Source: a bacterium | GTDB taxonomy: Bacteria; DRYD01 | Length of the DNA stretch: 64,000 nucleotides | Assembly: GCA_030549815.1 (NCBI GenBank) | Contig: JAUQQQ010000002.1 | Span: forward strand, 122,412-186,411 | Direction: 5' to 3' | Part shown: piece after piece, positions 17,827 to 27,044 of the stretch | How the letters are laid out: each line of letters opens with the position of its first letter | How positions within the stretch are numbered: the stretch's first letter is position 1 | Position numbers and translations under genes: made by a program | The notes under the pieces: model-generated | What the model saw: the letters and a program-made list of their open reading frames with translations, nothing else | The model's database searches: none | Told to the model about the DNA's origin: nothing

Positions 17827-18978
17827 TTGATAGAAAAATTTTTCAATGAAGGGAACACCCACATAAAAAAAGAGAATCCTGTAGAAGAATCCTTTTTGAA
17901 TAAAAAGATAATTTTTTCAGAATATCCACTTCTTATATATTGGGAATTAACAAGAGCATGCGATTTAGTTTGTAAACATTGCCGTGCAAATTCAATAAAA
18001 AATCCTGAACAAAATGAGTTAAATACCAACCAAATATTCAAAATAATAGACGATATAAGGGAAAACTTTTCGAAAAATACAACGATTGTATTTACAGGTG
18101 GAGACCCATTGAAAAGAAATGATCTATTTGAAATTATAGATTACACAAGAAAAAAAGGAGTAAGGTTTGCATTGGCACCATCAGCAACCAATCTTATAAC
18201 ATACAAAATTATTGAAAAACTTAAAGAATCCGGTGTAGAATCAATATCTTTAAGTTTAGACTCTCATAATCCAGATATACATGATAAAATTAGAGGAGTA
18301 GAAAAAACTTTCCAAAGAACAATAGAATTAGCAAATATCATAAATAGTCTAAACATAAACCTTCAAATTAATACCTTAATCTACAAAGAAAATTATAATG
18401 ATTTAGAAAGAATGTATGAATTCTTAGAGAAAAACATAAAACCCCATAGATGGAGTTTATTTTTATTGATCAAGACAGGAAGAGGAACAGAATTAGAAGA
18501 GCCAACAGCAAGCGAAGTAGAAAAATTTAATAATAGACTTTACAAAATACACAAAAATTCTTCTTTTCTAATAAAAACAACAGAATTACATCACTACCGC
18601 AGAACATTTATAAAGAGAATGATTAATGAGGGTAAAAGTATAGAGGAGATCAAAAAAACAAGTATTTACAGGGGAGCAGGAATAAGAGATGGAAATGGAA
18701 TAATATTCATCTCATCCAAAGGATTTGTATACCCATCTGGTTTTCTTCCCTTAATCGTTGGTAATTTGAAAAAAAATATATTATCAGATATTTATAAAAA
18801 CAGTTCTTTGCTAAAAAAATTAAGAGACCCTGATAATTTTGAAGGTAAATGTGGATATTGCGAATTTAGGTATATTTGCGGGGGTTCAAGAGCAAGAGCA
18901 TTTGCTAAAACCAAAAATCCTTTTTCTTCTGAACCACTCTGTTTATATAAACCACAAGTTTTTAACAAATTTTATTAA
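17827..18978 (+). CDS. Radical SAM/SPASM protein, AhbD/NirJ-like
   Basis: 383 aa from a TTG start at 17827, chosen because GGGGGAGGTG ends seven bases before it. The radical SAM cluster motif is Cys45-Asp-Leu-Val-Cys49-Lys-His-Cys52, followed by FTGGDPL (SAM binding). The C-terminal SPASM-type segment KCGYCEFRYICGG supplies auxiliary Fe-S ligands. The YWELTRACDL lead-in and overall shape match heme-biosynthesis-like radical SAM proteins (AhbD, NirJ and relatives, including the family I recall as TIGR04053). The substrate is unknown. It sits 32 bases after the broken protoglobin gene on the same strand, so a heme-linked role is plausible. Convergent with hypF. Confidence 0.8.
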   Translation: MIEKFFNEGNTHIKKENPVEESFLNKKIIFSEYPLLIYWELTRACDLVCKHCRANSIKNPEQNELNTNQIFKIIDDIRENFSKNTTIVFTGGDPLKRNDLFEIIDYTRKKGVRFALAPSATNLITYKIIEKLKESGVESISLSLDSHNPDIHDKIRGVEKTFQRTIELANIINSLNINLQINTLIYKENYNDLERMYEFLEKNIKPHRWSLFLLIKTGRGTELEEPTASEVEKFNNRLYKIHKNSSFLIKTTELHHYRRTFIKRMINEGKSIEEIKKTSIYRGAGIRDGNGIIFISSKGFVYPSGFLPLIVGNLKKNILSDIYKNSSLLKKLRDPDNFEGKCGYCEFRYICGGSRARAFAKTKNPFSSEPLCLYKPQVFNKFY

Positions 18979-19053
18979 AATAAAAAACACAAAATAAAAA
19001 AAGAAGAAAACTGTTATTTGACATGTTAAATTTTTTTTGCTTTGTAGATTAGA

Positions 19054-20970
19054 CTACTTTATAGAAGCGTTTAATTGTCCTAAGGCAATCCCACTATCGT
19101 TAGGTGGAATATTTTTGTGAAAATAAATCTTAAAAACTCTAAATTTTTCTAATATTGAATAGCAAAGGATTTTATTTTGGAAAACTCCTCCAGAAAATCC
19201 GACAGTATCAATCCCATAATTATCCATTATATTTTTCGCAATTTCATACATTGCTTGTGTAATAGTATTATGGAATTTTCTTGCTAAATCATTATAATTC
19301 TCATAATCCCTTTTTTCAAGGATATACTTAAAGGTTTCCAAGAAATCAACAATCAGCATATCATTTTCTTTATTAATACTGAATGGTAGGTAAGAATTTT
19401 CGCTTGATTTCAACGCCAAATTTTCTAATTCTATTGCTGCTTGACCAGAAAACATTATTTTTTGATTTTCTCTTATTTTTAGCAGAACAGCAGCAATATC
19501 AAAAAGCCTTCCTACCGACGATGTATAATAAACATTCTCATCTTTTTCTATCTGCTTTATTACTATCTGTTTTTGGAAGTTATTAATTTCATTAAATAAG
19601 TTCAACTTTTGTGGTAAAAATTTAGCAACAAAAGAAAGTGCTATAAACACAGGATTCTCGATAGCAGAGTCACCCGCAACTATAGGGATATACCTAAAAT
19701 GTGCTACCCTGTATAAATTAAAAATATCCCCAACAAAAACTTCTCCCCCCCAAATTTTTCCATCTTCCCCATAACCAGTACCATCAAAAGAAAACCCTAT
19801 TAACTTGTCCTTGATATTCCTGTCAATTATTAAAGAATATATATGAGCCTTATGATGTTGCACCTTCCTTAATTCAACCCCTATATTATAAGATAAATCC
19901 TCAGCAAAAGTAGTAGATAAATAATAAGGATGTAAATCGCAAACTACCATTTTTGGATTCAAATCATATAAATCGATCAATTTATGAACCATTTTCTGAT
20001 AATTATCAAAAACATGTTGGCTAACAAGATGACCTAACCTTGTAGATAAGAATATTTTATTTTCTTTAACTAAACAAATAGAACTTTCCAATTCTGGCCC
20101 TAAACAAATACTATCAAAAAATTCATAATCCGTTTTAATAAATTTTCCAACTCTTCCAATTCCTCTCCTAATACATAAACCCAGCTCATTATAAACAATA
20201 GAAAAATCCTGAATGTTATTGATTTTTAAATTATTATAAACAATGTATTTTACTTTATCATAAAATTTTTCTAAAACTTCTTCATCATCTATATAAGGGC
20301 TTTCTGAAGAAATATTTAAACTACTAAATACCAAGGGTTTATTAAAAAAATTAAAAATCAAAACAAAAAAAGGATCATTAGCAATCCATATTCCGAAATA
20401 ATCGTTACTTGAAATCTTGGAAGAAAATTTAGAATTTAAAGCTCTGATGATTTTTATATCAAGAGAATTATCATCGATCTTTTCCTCTGTTGTAATATAT
20501 TCCTTCAACATTTCAAGAGAGGAAAAAGCTATAGGTAAAGGTTTTTGAGTTCTCTTTATACTTCTTAATTTTTCAATAGCTGATTCATTAGTTGCATCAC
20601 AAATTAGATAATAAATATTAGAAGTCTTTAAAGCAATAATCTCTCCTTTACTTAAGATCATAGAAATCTCTTTGAACAGCAAGTAGTAATCTTCGAAATA
20701 TTGGTTGTTCAAATATATCTTTGGACCACATTTAGAACAACATATAAAACTATACTTAAATCTTCTTGATTTAACATCATCATATTCTTTTTTACATTCA
20801 TCACAAATATCAAAATACAATTCTTTTTTTGAAAATATTGAAAAAAAAGAACCGCAATTATTACAACCACTAAAAGGATAAAAATATCTCCTACTATTTG
20901 GGTCCAAAATTTCATTCCTACATTCCTGACAAATAGGTTTATCATTGTTTTCTTTAACTATTTCAATCAT
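19054..20970 (-). CDS. hypF: Carbamoyltransferase HypF lacking the acylphosphatase domain
   Basis: HypF makes the thiocarbamate cyanide precursor for the [NiFe] active site by transferring carbamoyl groups to HypE. Present: two tandem zinc-finger motifs with the pairs CQEC, CNNC, CDEC and CSKC in residues 15-80, the YrdC/Sua5-like domain (about 95-270), and the Kae1-like carbamoyltransferase domain with HHKAH and SGGVFQN. Missing: the N-terminal acylphosphatase domain of about 90 residues found in standard HypF (about 750 aa; this is 638). There is no room upstream, because hoxF ends two bases before the start. Adjacent to hoxF and hypE on one strand. Confidence 0.93.
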   Translation of the reverse strand: MIEIVKENNDKPICQECRNEILDPNSRRYFYPFSGCNNCGSFFSIFSKKELYFDICDECKKEYDDVKSRRFKYSFICCSKCGPKIYLNNQYFEDYYLLFKEISMILSKGEIIALKTSNIYYLICDATNESAIEKLRSIKRTQKPLPIAFSSLEMLKEYITTEEKIDDNSLDIKIIRALNSKFSSKISSNDYFGIWIANDPFFVLIFNFFNKPLVFSSLNISSESPYIDDEEVLEKFYDKVKYIVYNNLKINNIQDFSIVYNELGLCIRRGIGRVGKFIKTDYEFFDSICLGPELESSICLVKENKIFLSTRLGHLVSQHVFDNYQKMVHKLIDLYDLNPKMVVCDLHPYYLSTTFAEDLSYNIGVELRKVQHHKAHIYSLIIDRNIKDKLIGFSFDGTGYGEDGKIWGGEVFVGDIFNLYRVAHFRYIPIVAGDSAIENPVFIALSFVAKFLPQKLNLFNEINNFQKQIVIKQIEKDENVYYTSSVGRLFDIAAVLLKIRENQKIMFSGQAAIELENLALKSSENSYLPFSINKENDMLIVDFLETFKYILEKRDYENYNDLARKFHNTITQAMYEIAKNIMDNYGIDTVGFSGGVFQNKILCYSILEKFRVFKIYFHKNIPPNDSGIALGQLNASIK

Positions 20971-20971
20971 G

Positions 20972-22843
20972 TCAGGATACCTCCTGAAAATTTTTTGAAA
21001 ATTCTCGAGGGAAATTTTTCATTGCAGTAATCAAAGGAATAGGAGCAGCTTGTCCCAATCCACATAAACTTGCATTCATAACAGTCCTAATTATTTCATC
21101 TATTTTTCTATCTAAATTTTTACCGTTAAGGAAATCATTCAGTTTTTCAGTTAATTTAACTGTGCCAACTCTACACGGGATACATTGACCACAACTCTCA
21201 TCAGCAAAAAACTGCATTAAATCCCTTACTAACTCTGGAATACTCATGCTATTGGGAATAGCAAAAATTGCTCCTGATCCTAACATAGCCCCTTCCCTCT
21301 GTATATCCTCATATGTATAATCCAAATCAAGAGAAGAATTTGTTAATATCCCTCCTGACGGACCACCTATTAACAATCCTTTATTAGGTTCTCTAAAACC
21401 AAATCCAATTTCCTCTATTATTTTTCTAACTTTTATCCCATATGGAACTTCGTTAACACAAGGATTATTAACATTTCCTGTTAACGAAATCATCTTCGTT
21501 CCAATAGATTGTCCTTTACCGTATTCTTTAAACACTTCTGGTCCGTAACTAACAGCACATGCTAAAGCAGCTAATGTTTCAACGTTATTTATTAAAGTAG
21601 GTTTTCCAAAAAGTCCTTGCTGGAAAGGGAAAGGTGGTCTATTTCTGGGCATAGCCTTCTTACCCTCTATTACTTCCAACATTGCAGTTTCTTCACCTGC
21701 AATATAAGCACTTGGCGACCTTCTTATTTCTATGTCAAAATCATTACTTACAAAATTAAAAAATCCCATATCCTTTGCTTGTTTTATAACATTTTTCAAC
21801 CTCTCTATAGCTTCCTTAGCTTTGTAATTAACGAAGATATATCCTTTTGTTGCCCCCACAACATAAGCAGCAATAATTATTCCTTCAATAATAATGAAAG
21901 GATTAGATTCAGCAAGGATTACATTACAGTAAGAAGCAACTTCACCCTCTTCCAGATTAGCAACTACAAATTTTGGATTTTCTTTCTGCTGCATTACTCC
22001 TTGCAATTTTATATGCAATGGGAAAGCGGCTCCTCCCCTACCCCTTATACCTGCCTCTTTTGCAATCTCTATAATTCTTTCCTTTCCTAATTCCACCGCC
22101 TTTTTTATACCTTCAAAACCACCAATTTTAATATAACTGTCAATATTAAAAGGATCAACAAAATCATTGTATTTCATTATAATTTTGCCTTTTCTATCAA
22201 AATTTAAGAAATTCTCTCTATTTATAATCGTAGGATCTTGTTTAATTTTATTAAGAAAAGTTGGTGATAGCTGAAAAACTTTGTTATCAATAATTCCTAC
22301 AGGAGCAAAACCACAAAATCCTAAACAACCACAGTTCTCAACATCAAATCCTGATAAATCTACATCCTTATGTAAGCAATTACCAGCAACACATCTCCTT
22401 ATCTTTATCTTCCCATTAACATTTGAGTTAAAAGATATGTTCCTTTCTAAATTTTTTACATCCGGATTTTTAATATTAATGATATATTCCATTTTTTGAT
22501 TAAGAATAAAGCGATCTTTAAATTTAACTACCGGAGCTTGAGCACATTTCTTGAAACAATAAGATCTTCTTACATCAAACCCCTGTTTTTGTAGTTCTTC
22601 ATATAACTTTCGAGAACCCTTTTCTAAACAAGATATTCCAAAACACACATAAACAGCATTTTTATTTTTTATTTCTGAAAACTCTTTATAAAAAGATATA
22701 ATGGCCTTTATTTCATTTTTTACAATTTCCAATTCTTTTGACAAATTTTCTATATCTTTTTCTTCTATTCTTCCTTTTTCTTCCAAAATATCAAACAGTT
22801 TTTCTATGAGCAAAGATTTTTTTATTTGGTTCTCCTTTAACAT
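20972..22843 (-). CDS. hoxF: NADH-binding diaphorase subunit, HoxF/NuoF type, with tandem thioredoxin-like Fe-S domains
   Basis: 623 aa. The catalytic core (about 225-600) has the FMN/NADH fingerprint GRGGAAFPLHIK, then GEETAMLEVIEG and the [4Fe-4S] motif ESCGQCIPCR. N-terminal to it are two thioredoxin-like [2Fe-2S] segments: a NuoE-like part with VCFGISC and YCFKKCAQAP (about residues 66-110), and a second with RRCVAGNC and CGCLGFCGFAP (about 146-180). It probably oxidises or reduces NAD(H) for a cytoplasmic hydrogenase. The likely partner, a HoxU-like subunit, is at 35.3-36.0 kb; the hydrogenase subunits themselves are not in the window. It overlaps hypE by seven bases. Confidence 0.9.
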   Translation of the reverse strand: MLKENQIKKSLLIEKLFDILEEKGRIEEKDIENLSKELEIVKNEIKAIISFYKEFSEIKNKNAVYVCFGISCLEKGSRKLYEELQKQGFDVRRSYCFKKCAQAPVVKFKDRFILNQKMEYIINIKNPDVKNLERNISFNSNVNGKIKIRRCVAGNCLHKDVDLSGFDVENCGCLGFCGFAPVGIIDNKVFQLSPTFLNKIKQDPTIINRENFLNFDRKGKIIMKYNDFVDPFNIDSYIKIGGFEGIKKAVELGKERIIEIAKEAGIRGRGGAAFPLHIKLQGVMQQKENPKFVVANLEEGEVASYCNVILAESNPFIIIEGIIIAAYVVGATKGYIFVNYKAKEAIERLKNVIKQAKDMGFFNFVSNDFDIEIRRSPSAYIAGEETAMLEVIEGKKAMPRNRPPFPFQQGLFGKPTLINNVETLAALACAVSYGPEVFKEYGKGQSIGTKMISLTGNVNNPCVNEVPYGIKVRKIIEEIGFGFREPNKGLLIGGPSGGILTNSSLDLDYTYEDIQREGAMLGSGAIFAIPNSMSIPELVRDLMQFFADESCGQCIPCRVGTVKLTEKLNDFLNGKNLDRKIDEIIRTVMNASLCGLGQAAPIPLITAMKNFPREFSKNFQEVS

Positions 22844-23841
22844 ATTCTTGGTAATATATCTCCTTTCAAACTTTCTAATATTCTTCTGGTTCCTATTCTT
22901 GTAATGAGAAAAGTTTTCGGTTTTTCAAAGCTTTTTACTTTTCCTATAACTTTAGCATTTTTTCCTAATGGATGTTGATGAAGATACTCAATTATTTGCT
23001 GGGATTGGTTTTTGGAAGCGACGATCACAGCTTTCCCTTCATTTGCAGCATATAGTGGGTCAATCCCCAATACTTCAGAAGCACTTATAACCCATTCTTT
23101 AACCGGTATTTCCTCTTCATAAATTTCAATCTCAACTTTATATTTTTGGTTAATTTCATTGAGAACAGTAGCAACTCCACCCCTTGTTGCATCTCTAACA
23201 AACTTTATGCCATCAAATTTATCAAGTAAAGGTAATATAAGGTTACTCAAGTTAGCCAAGTCTGATTGAACCTCATCATCAGTTTCTACTCCTAACCTTT
23301 CAAGCATAATATAAAGTCCATGCTCTCCTATGGATCCAGTAACAATAATAACATCCTCTGGCTCTATTTTTCTATCTTTCCATTTTCTTTGTTTATCTAT
23401 TATTCCTATACCCGATGTATTGATAAAAACTTTATCTCCTTTATTTTTTTCAACAACCTTCGTGTCTCCTGTTATTATTTTTACATTGGCTTCCTGAGCT
23501 GCCTGCGAAATAGAATTGAGTATTCTTTTTAGATCTTTCATTTCGAATCCCTCTTCAAAAATAAAAGCAAGAGAGAGAAATAGTGGTTGAGCACCAACAA
23601 CACAAAGATCATTAACCGTCCCAAAAACCGCCAACTTTCCTATATCCCCATTCTTAAAAAATATCGGATTAATAACATAAGAATCAGTAGTAAAAGCCAA
23701 TGTACCAGAAATTTCAAATATCCCCGAATCTAAAAGTTCATCAAGTATAGGATTAGAAAAATATCTCAAAAAATCTTTTTCTATTAAGTTCCGCATTGAT
23801 TCTCCACCACTACCATGAGCCAACAAAATTAAATCACTCAT
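22837..23841 (-). CDS. hypE: Hydrogenase maturation protein HypE
   Basis: 334 aa AIR-synthase-fold enzyme that dehydrates the carbamoyl group on its C-terminal Cys to thiocyanate. The protein ends ...LPRIC, the diagnostic C-terminus with the reactive Cys. The N-terminus contains LAHGSGG, and RDATRGGVATVLNEI is the usual phosphate/ATP-site region. The partner HypF is encoded two genes downstream in the same operon. The stop overlaps the hoxF start. Confidence 0.96.
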   Translation of the reverse strand: MSDLILLAHGSGGESMRNLIEKDFLRYFSNPILDELLDSGIFEISGTLAFTTDSYVINPIFFKNGDIGKLAVFGTVNDLCVVGAQPLFLSLAFIFEEGFEMKDLKRILNSISQAAQEANVKIITGDTKVVEKNKGDKVFINTSGIGIIDKQRKWKDRKIEPEDVIIVTGSIGEHGLYIMLERLGVETDDEVQSDLANLSNLILPLLDKFDGIKFVRDATRGGVATVLNEINQKYKVEIEIYEEEIPVKEWVISASEVLGIDPLYAANEGKAVIVASKNQSQQIIEYLHQHPLGKNAKVIGKVKSFEKPKTFLITRIGTRRILESLKGDILPRIC

Positions 23842-23984
23842 TCACACCACCACCTACTCAAAAAAATACAATAAACTAAAAACTTTACCTTCTTTTTTAA
23901 TCTCAACAAAACAGTAAAAGGAATTAAATTTGTTCAGGAAAAATTATAATAATGAAGCAATAAAAAATAAATAGGAGGAAAATA

Positions 23985-24947
23985 ATGATAGAATTGGCAA
24001 ATAAAATAGAAAAACTAAAAGAAATCACAAAAAACAAAAATGTAGCTGTCTTATTTCCAGGTCAAGCAAGCCAATACAAAGACATGGGAATGTCATGGTA
24101 CAACTGTTTTGATAAATTCAAACAAACATTTGATTATATCAACAATAAAATTGAAAAAGAGTTTAAAGATTACTTAGGTTCTAATTTGTTTGAAATTATA
24201 AAAGACGAAGAAAAATTGAATATAACACTCTATAGTCAAATCTCAATATTTGCAGTATCCATTTCATGTTATTACACAATAAATGAAACAATAGAAAATG
24301 TAGTTTGTTTTGCTGGACATAGTTTAGGAGAATACACAGCTTTAACTGCTTCAAATACTATAAATCTTGACGATGCAATAAATTTAGTAGTAAAAAGAGG
24401 ATATTATATGCACCATTATTCACAAAACGGTACAATGTTCGCTATCATCTACCCCTTCTCAACAGAATCAATCTCTAAATTAGAAAATATCCTACAAAAT
24501 TACAATGCAGTTATAGCAAATTACAACTCATACAACCAATTAATAGTATCATCTCCTATAAACAATACAGAACAAATAAAAGAAGAAATAAAAAAAGAAT
24601 TCAACAGTTGCAAGATTATCCCACTAAAAGTTTCAGGCGCTTTCCACAGTTATTTAGTAAATCAAGCTAATAACTATTTGGCACAAGAAATAGAAAAAGT
24701 AGAATTCCAAAAACCACAAAAACCAATATTCCTTGACACACAACCAGTAACTGATCCGCAACAAATAAAAGAAATAATGAAAAAACAAATGATAACACCT
24801 GTAAATTGGATAAAAACAGTAGAAAATATCAATAAAAAATACTCAAATCTAATATTACTTGAAGTCTTACCAAACAAAATCTTAACAAATTTAGGTAGAA
24901 AAGGACTTAATGTGGGCGAAATATCAATATCAATCGAAGAAATTTAA
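23985..24947 (+). CDS. fabD: Malonyl-CoA:ACP transacylase FabD
   Basis: Transfers malonyl groups from CoA to acyl carrier protein for fatty acid synthesis. 320 aa with FPGQASQYKDMG near the N-terminus, the nucleophile Ser in GHSLGEYTAL (about residue 108), and the catalytic His in SGAFHSYLV. The canonical AATAGGAGG ribosome site is upstream. No other fab genes are adjacent, which is unusual. Divergent from hypE across 143 bases; TATAAT at 23945-23950 is a candidate -10 without a good -35. Confidence 0.93.
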   Translation: MIELANKIEKLKEITKNKNVAVLFPGQASQYKDMGMSWYNCFDKFKQTFDYINNKIEKEFKDYLGSNLFEIIKDEEKLNITLYSQISIFAVSISCYYTINETIENVVCFAGHSLGEYTALTASNTINLDDAINLVVKRGYYMHHYSQNGTMFAIIYPFSTESISKLENILQNYNAVIANYNSYNQLIVSSPINNTEQIKEEIKKEFNSCKIIPLKVSGAFHSYLVNQANNYLAQEIEKVEFQKPQKPIFLDTQPVTDPQQIKEIMKKQMITPVNWIKTVENINKKYSNLILLEVLPNKILTNLGRKGLNVGEISISIEEI

Positions 24948-24968
24948 CAATAAAAAACTTAACTTAAA

Positions 24969-27023
24969 GTGCAACAAATAAAAGAATTAGAAAAAATCAA
25001 AGAAATTATAATAAATCAAACATCTAATTTAGGGAAAATTTTAACAGATTACATCTTTTCAAAGATATCAAAACAAGAAAATTTAACAGGATTAAAAGAA
25101 ATATCCTTCGAATATTATCAACTTATTTCAAATCAAGAGTTCTTATCGAAAGTTCATAAAAGATTCAACGATAACTACATAACTAAATTATTTTCAATAG
25201 AAATAATAGAAGGAGAAAGTATTCAATCCTTAGTTTTTTCAATAAAACCAAACTATTCTATATTCGATGCAAAAAGCATATTAACTATTGGAGAATTCAT
25301 ACAATCGTTTGTCAATTACAAAAAATTATTTCTCAACTTTATTTCTGAAAACAACCTACCTTATAAAAACATAAGGAATTTTGTTTCATCAACCTCCAAT
25401 TTCAAAGATCTTCTGAACACGATATTTTACTTTATTGATAGTAAAGGAAACATAAGGGACGACGCTACAGTAGAATTAAAAAAAATAAGACAAGAAATAT
25501 CAAACTTGATTAAATATATACCAAACAAACTTCATGAATTTATTAGAGAAAATAACCAATATTTAGTTTCTAACGAAGTAAGTTATAGGAATGGAAGGTA
25601 TGTTATTTTACTAAATTCTCAATATGTAAGCAATTTTGAAGGAATCGTCCAGGATTACTCATGGACCCATAAGACCGCATTCTTTGAACCACACTTCATA
25701 ATTAATCTCAATAATAAACTAACTATATTACAAAACATGGAAAATATTGAAATACAGAAAATTTTATCTCATTTATTTCAAAAAATAGTGGAAAACATAG
25801 AAAATATAGGAACATTAATAAAGGTTTGCTCATTCTTGGAATTTTTTAACAGTTATTTTTCTTTATCTTCTTACTTTTGCTTAGCAGAGGTAAATCAAGA
25901 AAGAAAAGTTGAAATAAAAAACTTGATCAATCCATTAATAAAGGAATGTGTACCGATTGATATAGAATTTAATGAAGGTTTAATGATAGTGGGGCCCAAT
26001 AGTGGAGGAAAAAGTGCAGCACTAAAATCCACATTTTTAGCATTAATGTTTTCTGCGTGTGGATTACCAATCTTTGCTACAAAAGCCTCATTACCATTTA
26101 ATAGCAATACAGAACGAATAAAAGTTTTTTACGATATTCCTGACCCTCAAGATATCACTTTAAACATAAGCACATTTTCAGGACACGTCAAATACTGGAA
26201 ATACATAATAGAAAATTTAAATAAGGATAATTTGGGAAAAACAAAGATTTTTATAATAATGGATGAGCCAGCTTCAGGTACTGAACCAATAGAAGCAAGC
26301 ACAATAACAATTGCTATAATAGAATACTTCTTATCAAAACAAGCATTCGTTATTTTCACAACTCACTACGACTACGTAAAAAATTATTTTTATAAAAAAA
26401 TAACTACAGCCTCAGTGGATTATGATTTTCAAACCAATCATCCCAAATACAAACTCGTCTATAATACCCTACTTCCATCATTACCCACTAACTTACTTTC
26501 TTCATTACCAGACTCCATACTAACAAGAATAAATGAATTAAAAAACTATTTTCTATCCAACGAATATCAACAAAAATTAAAAGAAATTTACTTAGAAATA
26601 AACTCAATAAAACAAGATATTCAAGAAAAACAAAAAATAATAGAACAAAAAATTAGAGAAATAGAAGAAGAAAAATTCACGATTAAACAGAAACTTAAAA
26701 ACGAGCTTATACATAAATTATACAATGAATACTCACAAAAAATAGAGAAAATTATCCAAGAATGGGAAAAAGAATTAATCAAAGAAAAAAACAAAGGTAT
26801 AGATAAATTAGAAAAAAAATTGAAATCAATAAAAAATTTTGATCTTATAGATTACTTATCAATGATTGAAACAGAACAAGAAAAAGAAGATATCAAAATA
26901 GGAGATGTTGTAGAAATTAAATTCCTGCAAGAAAAAGGAATCGTAAAAGAAATCAAAGGAGACAAAATAGTTGTCGAAATAAAAAACAAAAATTTTACTT
27001 TGTCAAAAAAAGATATAAAGTAA
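24969..27023 (+). CDS. mutS2: MutS2-type ATPase lacking the Smr domain
   Basis: 684 aa from a GTG start. The central ATPase has Walker A GPNSGGKSAALK (about residue 341) and Walker B IIMDEPASGTEP, where MutS2 usually has GPNTGGKT and DELGAGTDP. After it come a long charged coiled coil and a short beta-rich KOW-like segment (IKIGDVVEIK...KGIVKEI), where the protein stops. Typical MutS2 continues for about 100 residues into an Smr nuclease domain, which is absent, and nothing Smr-like follows in any frame nearby. Roles known for the family include recombination suppression and collided-ribosome rescue; without Smr any cleavage activity should be lost. Confidence 0.85.
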   Translation: MQQIKELEKIKEIIINQTSNLGKILTDYIFSKISKQENLTGLKEISFEYYQLISNQEFLSKVHKRFNDNYITKLFSIEIIEGESIQSLVFSIKPNYSIFDAKSILTIGEFIQSFVNYKKLFLNFISENNLPYKNIRNFVSSTSNFKDLLNTIFYFIDSKGNIRDDATVELKKIRQEISNLIKYIPNKLHEFIRENNQYLVSNEVSYRNGRYVILLNSQYVSNFEGIVQDYSWTHKTAFFEPHFIINLNNKLTILQNMENIEIQKILSHLFQKIVENIENIGTLIKVCSFLEFFNSYFSLSSYFCLAEVNQERKVEIKNLINPLIKECVPIDIEFNEGLMIVGPNSGGKSAALKSTFLALMFSACGLPIFATKASLPFNSNTERIKVFYDIPDPQDITLNISTFSGHVKYWKYIIENLNKDNLGKTKIFIIMDEPASGTEPIEASTITIAIIEYFLSKQAFVIFTTHYDYVKNYFYKKITTASVDYDFQTNHPKYKLVYNTLLPSLPTNLLSSLPDSILTRINELKNYFLSNEYQQKLKEIYLEINSIKQDIQEKQKIIEQKIREIEEEKFTIKQKLKNELIHKLYNEYSQKIEKIIQEWEKELIKEKNKGIDKLEKKLKSIKNFDLIDYLSMIETEQEKEDIKIGDVVEIKFLQEKGIVKEIKGDKIVVEIKNKNFTLSKKDIK

Positions 27024-27044
27024 ATATAAAGAGAAGGTTTAAAA

